Assembly: GCA_029204045.2 (NCBI GenBank)
Contig: CM055067.1
Coordinates: forward strand, 21,712,838 to 21,776,837
DNA from: Tillandsia leiboldiana
Taxonomy: Eukaryota; Streptophyta; Magnoliopsida; Poales; Bromeliaceae
Length of the DNA stretch: 64,000 bases
Direction of reading: 5' to 3'
In this document: piece after piece, positions 1-11,825 of the stretch
Layout of the letters: the number at the start of each line of letters is the position of its first letter
Position numbering within the stretch: the first letter of the stretch is position 1
Notes under the pieces: generated by a model
The model's input: only the letters and a program-made list of their open reading frames with translations
Databases searched by the model: none
What the model was told of the DNA's origin: nothing
Translations under genes and position numbers: made by a program

Positions 1-1735
1 ACAGTAATCCTCTCGTGGGGATTCGGGTCCTCACACCCTAAGCAAGCCTCAGCTCTCTAATCCCACTTCACACTCTGCTCCAACACCTCAACACAAGTAG
101 AAAACCCACACAAAGCCAGAAGAAGGAGGATAAGCCCAAAATCCCACAAAACTCAGCTCCTCAACTGAAACAGTCGAAAAAAATTCAAAACTCGAGTAAA
201 ATTTGAAAACTTGCAGAATAAGTCACCTACCTCAACACCCACCTGAAGGGGGTCCACGTTCGCGCTCTCCTCCAAAGGAACTCACAACTAACTCTCTCGA
301 CCGAACCCCGAAGCTTCACCGCGAAAAAGGAGGAAGAAGGCTCAGGTGAAAATGTTGCTGCTGTTGGCTCTACTCCACAGCACAGCATGAGGGAGAAGAA
401 GATGGAGAGGAGAAGTCTCAGGTGAAAATGTTGCTGCTACTGTTGATCTCTAATGCAAGGGGGCGTAGCCACGTGTAGGAGGATATAAGTCAACATGCTT
501 GTGTGATAAGCCGTGGAACAACCAAATAGGCTAGCCTTGTCATGCCCCGGAGGTTTAAGGATTAACAAAAAACGTACATATATTTTTTTCTTAACAACCC
601 TTCCTGCCGGTGCGCGTCAGACCCGCCACATATACAAATTCACTCTTTAAACGGACAAAGTCTCCTTTGTATATGCACGGCGTCACAGTTACAACATTAT
701 TCTTTAACCACACAGTCACAATGAATACATTGATGGAGAGTACTACTTTTATCCATAAACTTAAGGTTTCATTCCCAACATCAAGATGAGACTGCAGATT
801 TACGAACGGTGTCTAAATGACACCTAATTTCCCAAAGTAATTCCGCGAGTCTCAATTTGGCGGCTGCATCTTTTGAAAGGATAAATCCAGAGGTTTTCAA
901 GATAGTGCCCACACGATACTTGGTTTTGGAAAGCATTTTCGAAACCCTTTTGTTTAGTGTAATACATGCCGTATATAAGTCCATACAAGTATATCAAGTC
1001 CACAATACCAAATTAACTATCCATCCAATATCCATAATGGTCCACAATCAAGCAAATGAAACTTAACAGTTAAACAAGAAAGGAAATGAGATAACCCAAA
1101 CAAACGATAATGTGAAGCCTCATATGGCTAATGTCCTCTAGACGCTGCCTCACCATCGTCCCGGCTACTACACCTAATCGGACCTGTCACAGTGTGGGAA
1201 AGTCAGTGACAAATAAAGTAGATGATCAAAGCAATAAAAGTATTGTTAAGACAAACCGAATACAACGGAACCTTTCGCTTTTCCCCTCATGAGTCACCAC
1301 ATCCCTTGATTTAATTACATGATACCTGTCGGAAGGTCTAAAGACCTCCTCGTGAACGATCACTTTGCTTGCGTAATGCTTTTAACCCCTCCACGGTGCT
1401 AGTGCTGCACCTATAGCGAGCGCGAGGGGTCCCCACTCGACACCTTTACTTTCGTGGGGTACACGGGTCAACGTACCACAATTCCGGAAAAGTACACCCA
1501 ATCGGTGGCCAAACCGCCGGTGTGCATGTAAGCATCTAAGAACATAATAGACGAAGCCGGCGTGTAACAATCACCGCGACACTCAGTCGCCACAGTTAAC
1601 AATGGAAGAACAGGAAATACTCATGCGATGGGTTTAAACAGTTGATACAACTCATCTACTTTATTAGGCTTGTTATTATACTTGTTATAATGATGACATA
1701 TAGCACTTATTGCGAGAGTACCACCTTGTTGCGTG
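1..1735. other. Repeat-derived intergenic DNA, no gene seen
   Basis: No open frame here exceeds about 70 codons and none resembles a known protein. A 20-odd-bp phrase beginning CTCAGGTGAAAATGTTGCTG occurs twice, near 339 and 419. A TGTCATGCCCCGG motif near 539 resembles the outer end of the gypsy-like LTRs elsewhere in the window, so the stretch may hold decayed LTR sequence. That assignment is a guess. Confidence 0.4.
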
Positions 1736-1740
1736 GAGAT

Positions 1741-1917
1741 TGTGACACCCCCGGAATTTGGATTAGTCCTCTATATAAATGATATAATAGGACTAAATCT
1801 CTAACCCGGCTATAGCATTTTGGATGGTAGCAAAATCCAAGAGGAACATGAGAGTTAAGCGTGCTAGAGCTAGAGTAGTTCTAGGATGGGTGACCCCCTG
1901 GGAAGTGGGGCGTCACA
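1741..1917 (+). repeat. 5' LTR of the Cassandra-type TRIM
   Basis: 177 bp, TG...CA ends. The first half is unique AT-rich sequence; the second half is 5S rRNA-like. It matches the repeat at 2140-2316 almost base for base. Confidence 0.9.
1853..1906 (+). promoter_or_regulatory. 5S rRNA-derived internal promoter region in TRIM LTR
   Basis: The block carries AGTTAAGCGTGCT (5S box A region), AGAGTAGT.CTAGGATGG and GGATGGGTGACC.CCTGGGAAG (intermediate element and box C region) in the order and spacing of the last half of plant 5S rRNA. The first half of a 5S gene is absent, so this is not a 5S rRNA gene. In Cassandra elements this block is thought to support RNA polymerase III transcription. The second copy is at about 2252-2305. 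Confidence 0.8.
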
Positions 1918-1919
1918 GT

Positions 1920-1932
1920 TGGTATCAGAGCC
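1920..1932 (+). other. Primer-binding site (initiator tRNA-Met)
   Basis: TGGTATCAGAGCC lies two bases after the 5' LTR and complements the 3' end of plant initiator tRNA-Met. It fixes the plus orientation of the element. Confidence 0.85.
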
Positions 1933-2139
1933 ATTCACCAGCCGGAAATGTGAGATGAGTCTCGGCTGAGCCAGGGTTATATAGTGGGTAGAGTGAGGCT
2001 CCCCGGCTAATGACCGTTGTGAGTGGAGTGCAGCTCCTCACAAGGTCGGCTAAGGCTAGCGAGACGAGTCTCACATCGCCTGGTGCTTGTGAGTGTGCTT
2101 GAGCCTGACGTGGACGTCAGGGCTTAAAGGGGGGAAGAA

Positions 2140-2316
2140 TGTGACACCCCCGGAATTTGGATTAGTCCTCTATATAAATGATATAATAGGACTAAATCTC
2201 TAACTCGGCTATAGCATTTTGGATGGTAGCAAGATCCAAGAGGAACATGAGAGTTAAGCGTGCTAGAGCTAGAGTAGTTCTAGGATGGGTGACCCCCTGG
2301 GAAGTGGGGCGTCACA
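2140..2316 (+). repeat. 3' LTR of the Cassandra-type TRIM
   Basis: Second 177-bp LTR, directly preceded by the polypurine tract at 2126-2139 and directly followed by the GAGAT target duplication. Confidence 0.9.
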
Positions 2317-2516
2317 GAGATTGGGACACCTTGAACTTTGACACCCTCCCGCTCAGCACATGGACCTAAAGAAGTCCCAAAAAAGAACGATAAGTCAAAT
2401 CCTGCCGCAAAACGAGACCCAAAACCTAACGACGCAACGGAAGTCCCGTAGCGGCGTGTTCACGACGCACGATTGCTCCCCGCGCGATGCTGCCCGCGCG
2501 GCGTCACCGTCCGCAG

Positions 2517-2880
2517 GTGCCCCGCGCGGCATGAAGCCGCGCGGCGCGCACACCCGTGGGTGGCGCCCGTGCGGTGCCGCCCGCCCGGGCGCCGCCACCC
2601 GCGGGTGCCCCGCGCAGCATGAAGCCGCGCAGCGCGCGCACCCGCGGGTGGCGCCCGTGCGGTGCCGCCCGCGCGGGCGCCGCCGCCCGCGGGTGCCCCG
2701 CGCGGCTTGAAGCCGCGCGGTGTGCGCACCCGCGGGTGGCGCCCGTGCGGCGCCGCCCGCGCGGGCGCCGCCGCCCGCGGGTGCCCCGTACGGCATGAAG
2801 CCGCGCGGCGTGCACACCCGCGGGTGGCGCCCGTGCGGTGTTGCCCGCGGGTGGCGCCCGTGCGGTGTTACCCGCGGGCG
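2517..2880. repeat. GC-rich 88-bp minisatellite, about four copies
   Basis: The phrase GTGCCCCGCGCGGC-TGAAG recurs at 2517, 2605, 2693 and 2781, an exact 88-bp period. The DNA is almost pure G+C with many CpGs. Open frames of 80 to 209 codons on both strands are by-products of this composition: they are Ala/Arg/Pro/Gly-only and read equally well in several frames. Confidence 0.8.
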
Positions 2881-4283
2881 CCCCGCGCGGCACGAGGCCG
2901 CGCGGCGCGCGCCCGGGGTCGCGCGGCGGCGGTAGCGGCGACGGCGGTGACGGCGACGGCGACGACGAAGAAAGTGCCGAAAAAGACACGAAACCCTAAA
3001 AAGATTACAATAAATCAAAACCACTCACCGTTTGCGTTGGGGGAAGACGATCCGATTGTACTCCCGGTTCCAACACGTCAATCTGGGTGTTCGGACTCCT
3101 CCGCCTTCTCCCTTTCTCTTCTTTTTTCCTCCGGTTAGGGTTCCGTCCTTTTCTTTTCTATCTCGATCTCCCCGGCTAGGGTTTCTCTTTTGCGAAAAGT
3201 GGGATCTTTTCCTCTCGTACGTACGAATAAATCCCACATATCAAGTTTATTAACAAATAACTAATTAATTGATTAATTAATTATACGGGATAAACCCATA
3301 ATTTCCTCGAAAAGCATGCGGGATATTTTGCACGGATTCCGATGCCCACCAAGTCACCGCAACCCTAAAAACCCTATTCCGGGAGATCCCAAGGTCGGAT
3401 TTCAGATCCGATCGCACCGTCGGTCACCGTTTTTTGAGCCCTTTCACAGAAAAATATCCGTGCAACACGTCGACCAACTTAAGAAAGCTCGATACTTCAG
3501 CTTTCCTAAAAGAGGTACTTTATTAACAGGAGTGTAAAATATTACTAGAAAAGTCGAGTCATTACAAGCATGCTCTCAGAAGAAATCTCGCATTTCGGGA
3601 GTCCTATTATTCATCCGAGCGCCCTAGTCCTCACGGCTATTAACAGGCTGTCTTGGGGGCGCCCGCATCGCTACAGTACTGAACCCAAAACCTCATAACA
3701 CTATAGACTCCATAGCTCAGCTACCAAGGCGTTCGATCCACGCGTCTGTTGCTACAGTAATGCGCCTGAAGTTCACCAACTCCTACCAATTGTACTGTCA
3801 GGCATGGATCTCGAAAAAATTACAACCATTCACCTCTAGGCTACTAGAATAAATTTCGGGCGTCCAAAGGTGAGAACCGCAAATAGGTAAGGTTTTCGAG
3901 CGTCCGAAACATTTTTAGGGTGCCCGAAAACTCTAGAACTCCAGTTCCTGAGCAATTTGCATTCTCAAGTCCATTTTCGCGTCTATTTTGAGCAATTTGT
4001 GTTCTCAAGTTCGTTTTAACGTCTATTTTGCGCTAAACGGCTCTCGCTCGACTCGACCATCTCCAGATGAGTCGGCCAGCCAAACAAAGCATGCCCGAAT
4101 AGTTACTAAGCTTCGGTACTCCATAGGTAGGGTTCCCTAGGGTCGCCGGAGGTTGACCGGGGAGGCGGGGAGCGGCGATAGTGACTGGGCACGCATGCTG
4201 CCCGAACCCGACCAGATCGGGTCCAAGGGGGCTCCGCCGGCTCGAGAGGGCTCGACTACGGCCAAGCTCACCGGAGGAGGGTC
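2881..4283. other. Gene-free stretch, composition changes, no recognised gene
   Basis: After the minisatellite come CT-rich DNA (3090-3220), AT-rich DNA (3245-3300) and mixed sequence. No frame resembles a protein. This is the pre-insertion target context of the gypsy-like element that starts at 4289. Confidence 0.5.
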
Positions 4284-5696
4284 GCCAGTGTCACGCCCCG
4301 GGGTCGAAACTGCGACCCGGGCTCGCCAACAGATCCGCCACCTATGCCAAACCCGCATAGGCGAAGCGTCCTACCTGCAAAAAGAGCTACAGCTAACAGA
4401 TATCAGAGCTAAAAGATAAAACTGCTGTAGAATAAAATCAACCACTGTACAACTGAAAATAAAACAACAAGGTCCATCTCCCAAAAATGATAATCATACA
4501 TTAATCTCGAGTACAAAACTGTTAGCTCAACAGGGAGATATCTCAAATAAAACATCAGTGTACAAGCTCTCAATACATCATATCCTCACTACATCAGTCT
4601 CTCAAAAGAGGAAATAAATACCAATCTACCGACTATACTGAAGATCTCCTCCAAAGGGGGTACCGCTACTCTCCCAAGATGGGTCTGGATCTAGCTCGCT
4701 ACTCCCTCACCACGCACAGCAACCACAGAACGGCAACACCCGCCAAGACTCTGCAAAACAAAGGGGAGAAAGGACAAAAAGGGGGAAAACCTCCAACGGG
4801 CGTGAGAACTACGCAATAAGGGAGTTCTCAGTGGGTATCGCCACAAGGCCCGACGATCTGCCCACCAAGACTACTAGAGGCAAAAGATAACCGATGCAGT
4901 AAAACTGAAAGAAGAAGCTGGAAACACTCTACAGCTACCATGCCTCTATCCAAATGCTCAAATGGGGAAACTCTGATGAAGATATGCAACACTCGCACAC
5001 GAGGTGCTCAATCGACCCAATCGAGCTGACTGCCACATCGGGTCCAGTCAAACCTGCGCCCACCTACAACCACCTCCCGCTGACGGGCAGGAATTACGTA
5101 GGGCGTCCAAACGGACTAACTCGCTATCGAGTAGTGGCTCATGCAGGCTATAGTCAAATCCATGCCCTCTCTCTCTCTCAGAACGGAAAGACTCAAGATG
5201 CTCAACCTCTCACACAATGGTCAAAGAACTCACAACGACCACGGGACCACCGTCAAACCCCGAACGGTTCCCAACAATACTAGCACTGGTCTAACACAGC
5301 TACTAGACTCCACTCGGTCCCCCAGGCACGAGTGTAACAAAAAGTATCTGCCTGAATAAACCCAATCGATAGACCAGTAATCACTGGTACTGCCTGCTCT
5401 GCTGTCGAACTCAAGAACCCTGCCTGGTGCCCGGCGCTCACATCGTGGAAAGCCTACTCCGGAGTGGCACTCGAGGGGAGCGACCCACACGAGTAAAGTA
5501 TCACTGTATCAAGCATCACTGTATCGAGTATCTCTGTAACCACTGTCTCATAATAGCAGGACTGGATCAAGACTATTATCAAAGTGGGAAACTTCGTCCA
5601 CTAACAAAACCCCGATCTGATGCAATAGTACTCAAAAAGTGGGAAACACCATCCACTAGAACAAATCTGATACCCAATCTGATGCAATAGTCAACA

Positions 5697-5890
5697 TCCG
5701 GTCAACCGCCCAAAGTCCGCGGTCACCGCAATAACCCACAACCCACAATTGGGTAAATTAATCAAGATCCGGTCAACCGCCTACTGTCCGCGGTTGCCGC
5801 AATAACCCACAATCCACAATTGGGTAAATTAATCAAGATCCGGTCAACCGCCTACTGTCCGCGGTTGCCGCAATAACCCACAATCCAACA
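5697..5890. repeat. 71-bp tandem repeat inside LTR1
   Basis: The phrase ATCCGGTCAACCGCC recurs about every 71-72 bp (near 5697, 5767 and 5838), each followed by a GTCCGCGGT..CCGCAATAACCCACAA block. LTR2 and LTR3 lack this section. Confidence 0.8.
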
Positions 5891-7386
5891 TCAAGCACAC
5901 CCTGTCTCTGACCCTAAGGTCTCAGCTACACTATCCCAAACCTCTGCTCGAACCCGAGCAACATGACTCAAAAGTCTAAATAAAAATGAGAAGGAAAGCA
6001 ATCATGGTTTCTCCTAAGTCAAATTCCAATATGTAGTGCAGCAGTAAAAGATGGCCTAACTATATGTCCATACACATATGTCCATACAAGCATGCATTTG
6101 TCCTCAAGAAGAATAAAGAAAATAAACCTCATGCCAAAATTATCAATGACCATACCTGTCCATAATTCTCAATCCATAATGGCTCCTCAGAGTAGAACCT
6201 GCACATAACTACATAATCCTATCCCAATGCATAAACCATCCTCATAAAAGGTTATGTGCTAATATGGCATGATAATTAATCATATAGGGTATCCTTGCCT
6301 TAGATAAGCTTCCACTAATCATCAACATGACTATTTGATTAATACCATTGTCATACTGTGAATAATTCACTTGCAATTTCCATAAAATCCTCATTGTTAA
6401 ACTTACCGATCAATCCCAGCTATTGTACCATTCACCTGCATGCAATGCTAACATATGAAAATTTAGAGAACCGTCCACCGGTTCCGGGAATAAGGCACCC
6501 ACCTGAAAAGCTGACTGTCCAAAGCCCAACAGCTGAAAACACCAAATAACTCTAATCCCTTGCTCCAATATGTTCAGCACACCCGTAACTCTCCTGGCAC
6601 AATACAAAGTCCACTAATTACACAAGGCTCCCAATTATAGCACTTAAAACCACATACAACCTCGAATTCTGAACTGTTAAATTATCACCTGCAGATAGTG
6701 CCCAGAAAATTCCAATAAAAATATCACAGCAATCCTTGCATCGATAGCTTCGAAACGGTACCTTGCAAGCCCAAATCGGAGTTCGGTAAGTCAAGATAAA
6801 AATTCGGCAAGGGGGTACACTCATACAAAAATCTGTATTAAAACTGTACACTGTTCACTGAGAAAACAGTAATTTTCACCTCTGATGAAATCTCAGAAAA
6901 ATCAAAGAAAAATACGAGCGCGTTCCTTGCGATCTGTAGATGAAAAAGTTGTATAAGCTCGTTTCCGGCTGACGCTTGTGCGCAAAGATATGGTCAAAAC
7001 ACCTTGATGCTGTCCCACAAAGCCAAACAGAAAATGGGTCACAGTGTTGCCTCGGGATCCGTGCCAAAAACTCGCAATGGGAAAGCGCGATCAATACGAA
7101 AGATGAAGCCCTACCTCTTAGGAGTCTGCCGGCGCAAGAATCACAGAAAAAGGAGCTCGGGGTAGCCCAGGGGAGCCAAAACACTGTCGCTGCGCCGAAG
7201 AAGAACACTAGAAAGCAACATCGCGCCGCACCGTAAAATGGGGAACCTCGGGATTCGTGCCTCCTAAAATCCTAGAACTTGGCAGGAAGATCAAGCACTT
7301 GAAGATGAAAATCTTCCAAGAAGGGAGCTCGGGGAGATCTTGCAAGGGCTGAGAGAAAAAGAGCAGAAAAGTGGGCTCGGGCTGCC

Positions 7387-7394
7387 TATTTATA
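7387..7394 (-). promoter_or_regulatory. TATA box of the gypsy-like LTR
   Basis: The minus strand reads CCTATAAATAGGC, a good TATA box, conserved at the same place in LTR2 (13243-13250) and LTR3 (16958-16965). The GC-rich U3 lies upstream of it. Predicted to start retroelement RNA. Confidence 0.6.
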
Positions 7395-8377
7395 GGCTGA
7401 AGAAAACAATTGGGAAAATTCCCATCATGTCCCAACTTCCGGGCGCCCGGTCCGGTCCGCCCGAATTCGGGCGCGCACAGTGCGGCCCGGCCCGCCAAGT
7501 TTCGGGCGCGCACAGTGCGGCCCGGTGCACCACACAGCCCAGTCCACTACTCCCCCGGGCCCCACTGCACCCGGTGCACCTGCGCCCGCAAATGGCGACG
7601 CGACACGTGGCCCGGCAACCCGTGCACCGCGCACGTCGCGCCGTGGACCGCGCACGTCGCGGCTGACCCGGGCCCGTACGGCCACCTGCCCCGCCGTACG
7701 GCCACCTGCCCCGGTCAACAACTCCACCGATTGCGTGGACCGGGAGCACAACACCGGACCAACTACCTCACGCCACGTGTCCACCCGGTCCACCGTGCAC
7801 CCGGGCCCAAATTCAGTGGACCGCGCTTGCTGCACCGGCCAACCGGAGAGCGCCACGTGGCCCGCCCCCGGTGCACGACCTCCGCGGTGGACCGCGCGCC
7901 TGCCCGCGCGCCCGGGCGCCTGCCCGCGCCGCGTGCCGCCGCGTGCCGCCTGCCCGAGGCCGCGCCGCCGCCCGCCGGCGCCGCCCGCCGCCGGCGACTG
8001 CCGGAGGTACTGTTCCGGCATGAACAGTAACCGCCAACCCAAAAACATCAAGCAAATAGCCCATCTTGACCGTTTTCGCGCGCTGATTCCAAAAACGACG
8101 TCCATTCTGCCAAATTCCAAACCTATAATTTGCCGGAGGCTCCCGGAAAGGTATTTTTAATCCGAATTCCGCGCCGATCCTAAATTCGATATCCACACCA
8201 CGCGTAAACTCTTCTAAACATCCGATGGGGTCCCCCGATCACCTACGAGATCCATTTTAAGCCCCGAGTCCATCTCTTGTGTCCAAACTGGCGCGCGAAC
8301 ACCGCCGACATGCCACGTAGGCTTCCAGAAGCTGCTGGTCACACTGTAGAAGCCCTGCAAAGGTCCGGGTCACCACA

Positions 8378-11300
8378 TCCTCCCCCACTAAAAGAAAGTT
8401 TCGTCCTCGAAACTAAGGCAACTCCTAAGGAGTCTCAGAAACCAGGGGTCAATAATCAACACCGCCGTCTCCAGCTCCCAAGTCACCTATCACTCCCCGT
8501 GATTACTCCTCAGCAACAACAACAGCAACAACCAGTACGGCATAGCCCGATTGCGCAATTCCCTCACCTCACGAGTCGGAATTCGCAACGGGCGTCCCTC
8601 GTACTCGAAACTCTCACAGACCCCAAAAGGAACGAGTCAATCACGGCGAGGGGTCCAAAACATAACACTCTTGAGCTGAGACGCAGAAAAACCTCCAAAC
8701 TCCAACAAAAGACTGGGGGAAAGGAACGAACAGCCAGAGTAACACGCTCTAAAATTACTCCCAAGAGCCAGCTCAACCAAAGCGACCCGAATCACATCCA
8801 CACAAACACCTGCACAGGAAAGGGGCCCAAACAAGCAGGGGTTCACACTCGGTCGCTCTCAACACTTAACCACCTAAGTGGATTGCTCAGCCGCAGCCTC
8901 TCATCAAAAGGGATCCTCAGGGACTCAACTCAAACCCTGCACACAAGGATGGCCCCACACAGTGCCAGCTATGGAACCGTCAAACTCGACTCCCAAATAG
9001 CTCTTCTGCTCCAGGCATCCGCCACCACAGTGGCTCTGACGGGGTGATACTGGATGCTCACAAAATCCAATGGTGGCTCTACAGCCACTACGGGAGGTAT
9101 CACTATAACTCGCAAATCCCTCTCCCACCACTGACAAGGTTAAAATCGGCGCTGGTACCAATCTCATCACCCGGTCATCAAGCTCTGCTGGCACTATCCA
9201 GTCCAAAAACTCCTCACCCCAACAATGACCGTCGATCTCGGCCACTCTTAAATAGCATCCACTTTGGCCGAATTTCCACCGCCGCCCCTTCGGCTAGAAT
9301 AAGCAATCCAGGAAGATATGCTCTCGAAGCTAAAACTTGCACCACAACGACTTGGCAAAAAGCTTCTTCCCCACAGACCTTGTCACACCATCTACAAATG
9401 CTGCACGAGCTCTAAATCAAACAGGGAGGGGGTAAAACCAAAATATCCCAGGAGGATGCCGCTAACCAACCGTTCAAGGCCAACAGAATACAAAATTCCT
9501 CAATCTAGAGGCAACAGGGCATTAGTCAATCCATTGGCTTCACTGTACTCGTAATGCCCCTACTGTGTCCTGAACACCATCTAGACAAAGCCCTCAGTTG
9601 AAATTCCAAATTGGCGCAGGTATCATACAATGACTGCCGGAATATAGCTCCTTCAAAAGGTTCTAAATAATACCTGGACTTGCCTGGACTCCAATCCCAA
9701 AGGGCTCTCACCGTCGTGTATCAACGACGTGGCACTAGGTCAAACAGACCCTCTATCCATCAAATCCACGCACCAAGAAATCAACTCTCGCAGCTCTAAA
9801 GGCGATATCCAAAGAGGGGCTATTGAAGTTGGCGCGGTTTCCAGAATCACGTCAATCGCAATCTTAATCTTCCTTTCTGGCGGCCTAATCATCGGCTTAG
9901 GTGGACTCACACCCGGGATTTTATGGGCAATAGGGACATACTTAAGTCCCGCTGCCGCCGTAGGCACCTCTCACACGGACGCTGTAACCAGTGTGCTCAA
10001 ATAGTCTCAACAAACAAAATGCCTTCCATTATCTGCCTCGCAGAAAGTCAAAATCCTTTCTCTCAGCAGTCAAACATCCTGTGGCACTATGCCAACCGAT
10101 CCCAAGCACTGGGTCAAAACACTGAGCTGCGGTAAAAACCAATAAGTCTGCCGGCATAACTTACGGCCTCTGCTGCACTGGACATAATCCACAAGCCTCC
10201 TCCACTTGCACAATGCCAACAGTAACCTGTACCTCAAGTGCATGTGGTAACGACTCTACCCCTAGCCCATGCAGGAACGTAACATGTCCTAACTCCGACT
10301 GCTGTGAAAAAAAACACACCTGCGACAACTCAATCCACTACCGTGGCGCCCCCCAACTGGGCGGCACAGATTCATCCGCTCGATGCAAGTGGTCGTCGCT
10401 CAGCCTGCCAAAATATCTAGACCAATCACAAAGGGAGCACGACCTCTGTCCATGCTCACACTGAGATGCCGAACGTGGTCTCTCGCAAACAACCAATCCA
10501 CGCTACCGCTGCGCCACTCTGATAAAATGGCTGTTGCTGTCATCGGGGTCCACCCAACCCCTGACGTCTCAGAAATCCACTTGGGTATCATCGTCATACG
10601 ACCAAGCACGATTGATTCATGCAATTCCTTATACAATTATCCTTACTAAGCTCACCCCTCAATCACATATATTGCACCCCAAACATGCCAGTTATCAATC
10701 ACACAGGGTAACATCCCCCCTTGGGTAAGCTTTACATTAACCATCCACAAGGATATCCACCACCCAGGAAAGCTAAACGAAAATGCCTCTGCATGCCGAT
10801 CTGTCCTCCATCATCTAGCGCCAAGCGCCTCCCTCCAGAACTCGCCTCTAGCGGCAGATCCCCATCCAAGGAATTGCAGTGTCCAGCTCCAAACACAATG
10901 CCTACTCCGACGAGGCATCCATAGTCCAAAACCCGAACAGGAGGGACCGAAAAGAAACTAAGGAGTATCCTGGCGCAATCCACTCCCAATCTCACTTATC
11001 CTATGTGCCTCGTCCCTCGAAACCTGGAGCGTCAGTTCAACAACTGCATAAACTCTCTAGCACAGGGAGGCTCTCAATTGATCACTCCATCACCCCCAAC
11101 CACGACTCTGCCTCCAAAGGCTCCGAGCTCAATCTTACAAGTCGGGGTGGTTCATCTGCCAAATCTGGCTCACTTAATCAAACATGCCCCACAGCTCCTC
11201 TGCTGTCAACCATCCACCTTACCTCAGTGCCTTGGCACTAAACATTGGCACGGAGGGGGCCACTCGCTCTATTGGCACTACAGAAGTCCCTGCCGCTGAG

Positions 11301-11825
11301 GATACTACATCCTGGTGGTCTCAGAAGAAAAGTACTGTCGGGCTGCCCACTGCTCTGACAACTGCGTCACCAAACTAGCTGCTCGCTCTGCCGCTGATAT
11401 GCCTCTGACAATCCTGTCATCTGGGTCCGGAGTTCTCTGACCTCAATCCGGGTATCCGGCCCAAAACCAACCGCTCAAGCTCAACTGCCATGACAGGATG
11501 CACAAGGGTCCCAAACCCAGCGTCGGGGAGACACCGCTCGCCACGACGAAACCACAAATCAGCACACAACAACGCTCGACCCAATCCAGCGAAAGTCTAG
11601 AGCATGTCACCCATTCCATAGCGTTATGTTGTCTGCAGCCAACATAACTACTTAGGAGAATAAACATGCCAATCACTCATCCCGTCCCTCGGGAGAGGTG
11701 TAAAACTCAATCAGGACTCTCGCTACAAATCACGACTCTCACGAAGTCATCCTAGGGTCCAACCACAAGCCTAGGGTTTCTAAGTCCACCATGACCTACA
11801 ACCTAGGCTCTGATACCACCTAATC
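8378..11825 (-). other. Internal region 1 of the gypsy-like element, no intact gag-pol
   Basis: 3.4 kb between LTR1 and LTR2. The minus strand starts with a primer site at 11806-11818 and ends with TTCGAGGACGAAAC and a purine tract (8378-8389). The primer-proximal sequence is clearly related to the interior of the LARD at 51518 onward, for example GGTATCAGAGCCTAGG and GTTGGCTGCAGACA. No frame reads as protease, reverse transcriptase or integrase, and the longest minus frame is about 106 codons. Open frames on the plus strand here (such as 8277-9047, crossing the LTR boundary with a CAA-rich stretch) are antisense to the element and not credible genes. Confidence 0.7.
11806..11818 (-). other. 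Primer-binding site (tRNA-Met), minus strand
   Basis: The minus strand reads TGGTATCAGAGCC, seven bases from the LTR2 edge. The same site and spacing occur in the LARD at 51525. Confidence 0.8.

Larger units (their letters stand above)
1741..2316 (+). mobile_element. Complete Cassandra-type TRIM retrotransposon with 5S rRNA-like LTRs
   Basis: The element is 576 bp. Two 177-bp direct repeats start TGTGACACCC and end GGCGTCACA and differ at only a couple of positions. They are flanked by the same 5-bp target duplication GAGAT (1736-1740 and 2317-2321). Two bases after the first LTR lies TGGTATCAGAGCC, complementary to the 3' end of initiator tRNA-Met. A purine tract (2126-2139) directly precedes the second LTR. 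The 222-bp interior has no coding capacity. Small size, Met primer site and a 5S rRNA-like block in each LTR are the hallmarks of Cassandra TRIMs, which need proteins from other elements to move. Clean TSD and near-identical LTRs suggest a fairly recent, unrearranged insertion. Confidence 0.9.
4289..8377 (-). repeat. LTR1, full-length about 4.1-kb LTR
   Basis: Plus-strand ends TGTCACGCCCC...GGTCACCACA give TG...CA on both strands. At 4,089 bp this is very long for an LTR. It holds a 71-bp tandem repeat, an AT-normal middle part and a very GC-rich part (about 7430-8000) lying upstream of the TATA box on the minus strand. LTR2 and LTR3 are shorter versions of it. Confidence 0.85.

Noticed and set aside
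1853..1906. Possible 5S rRNA gene
   Set aside because: Only the second half of 5S is present, in both LTRs of a TRIM element with a primer site and target duplication.
2395..3024. 209-codon minus-strand frame over the 88-bp minisatellite
   Set aside because: Low-complexity product of the GC repeat.
7410..8160. Overlapping frames over 200 codons in the GC-rich part of the gypsy-like LTRs (also 13266-14063 and 16911-17710)
   Set aside because: Same DNA is open on both strands in several frames; no family resemblance; lies in U3.
8277..9047. 256-codon plus-strand frame with a Gln run
   Set aside because: It crosses the LTR/internal boundary antisense to the element, and its second copy (14144-14668) is cut by rearrangement.
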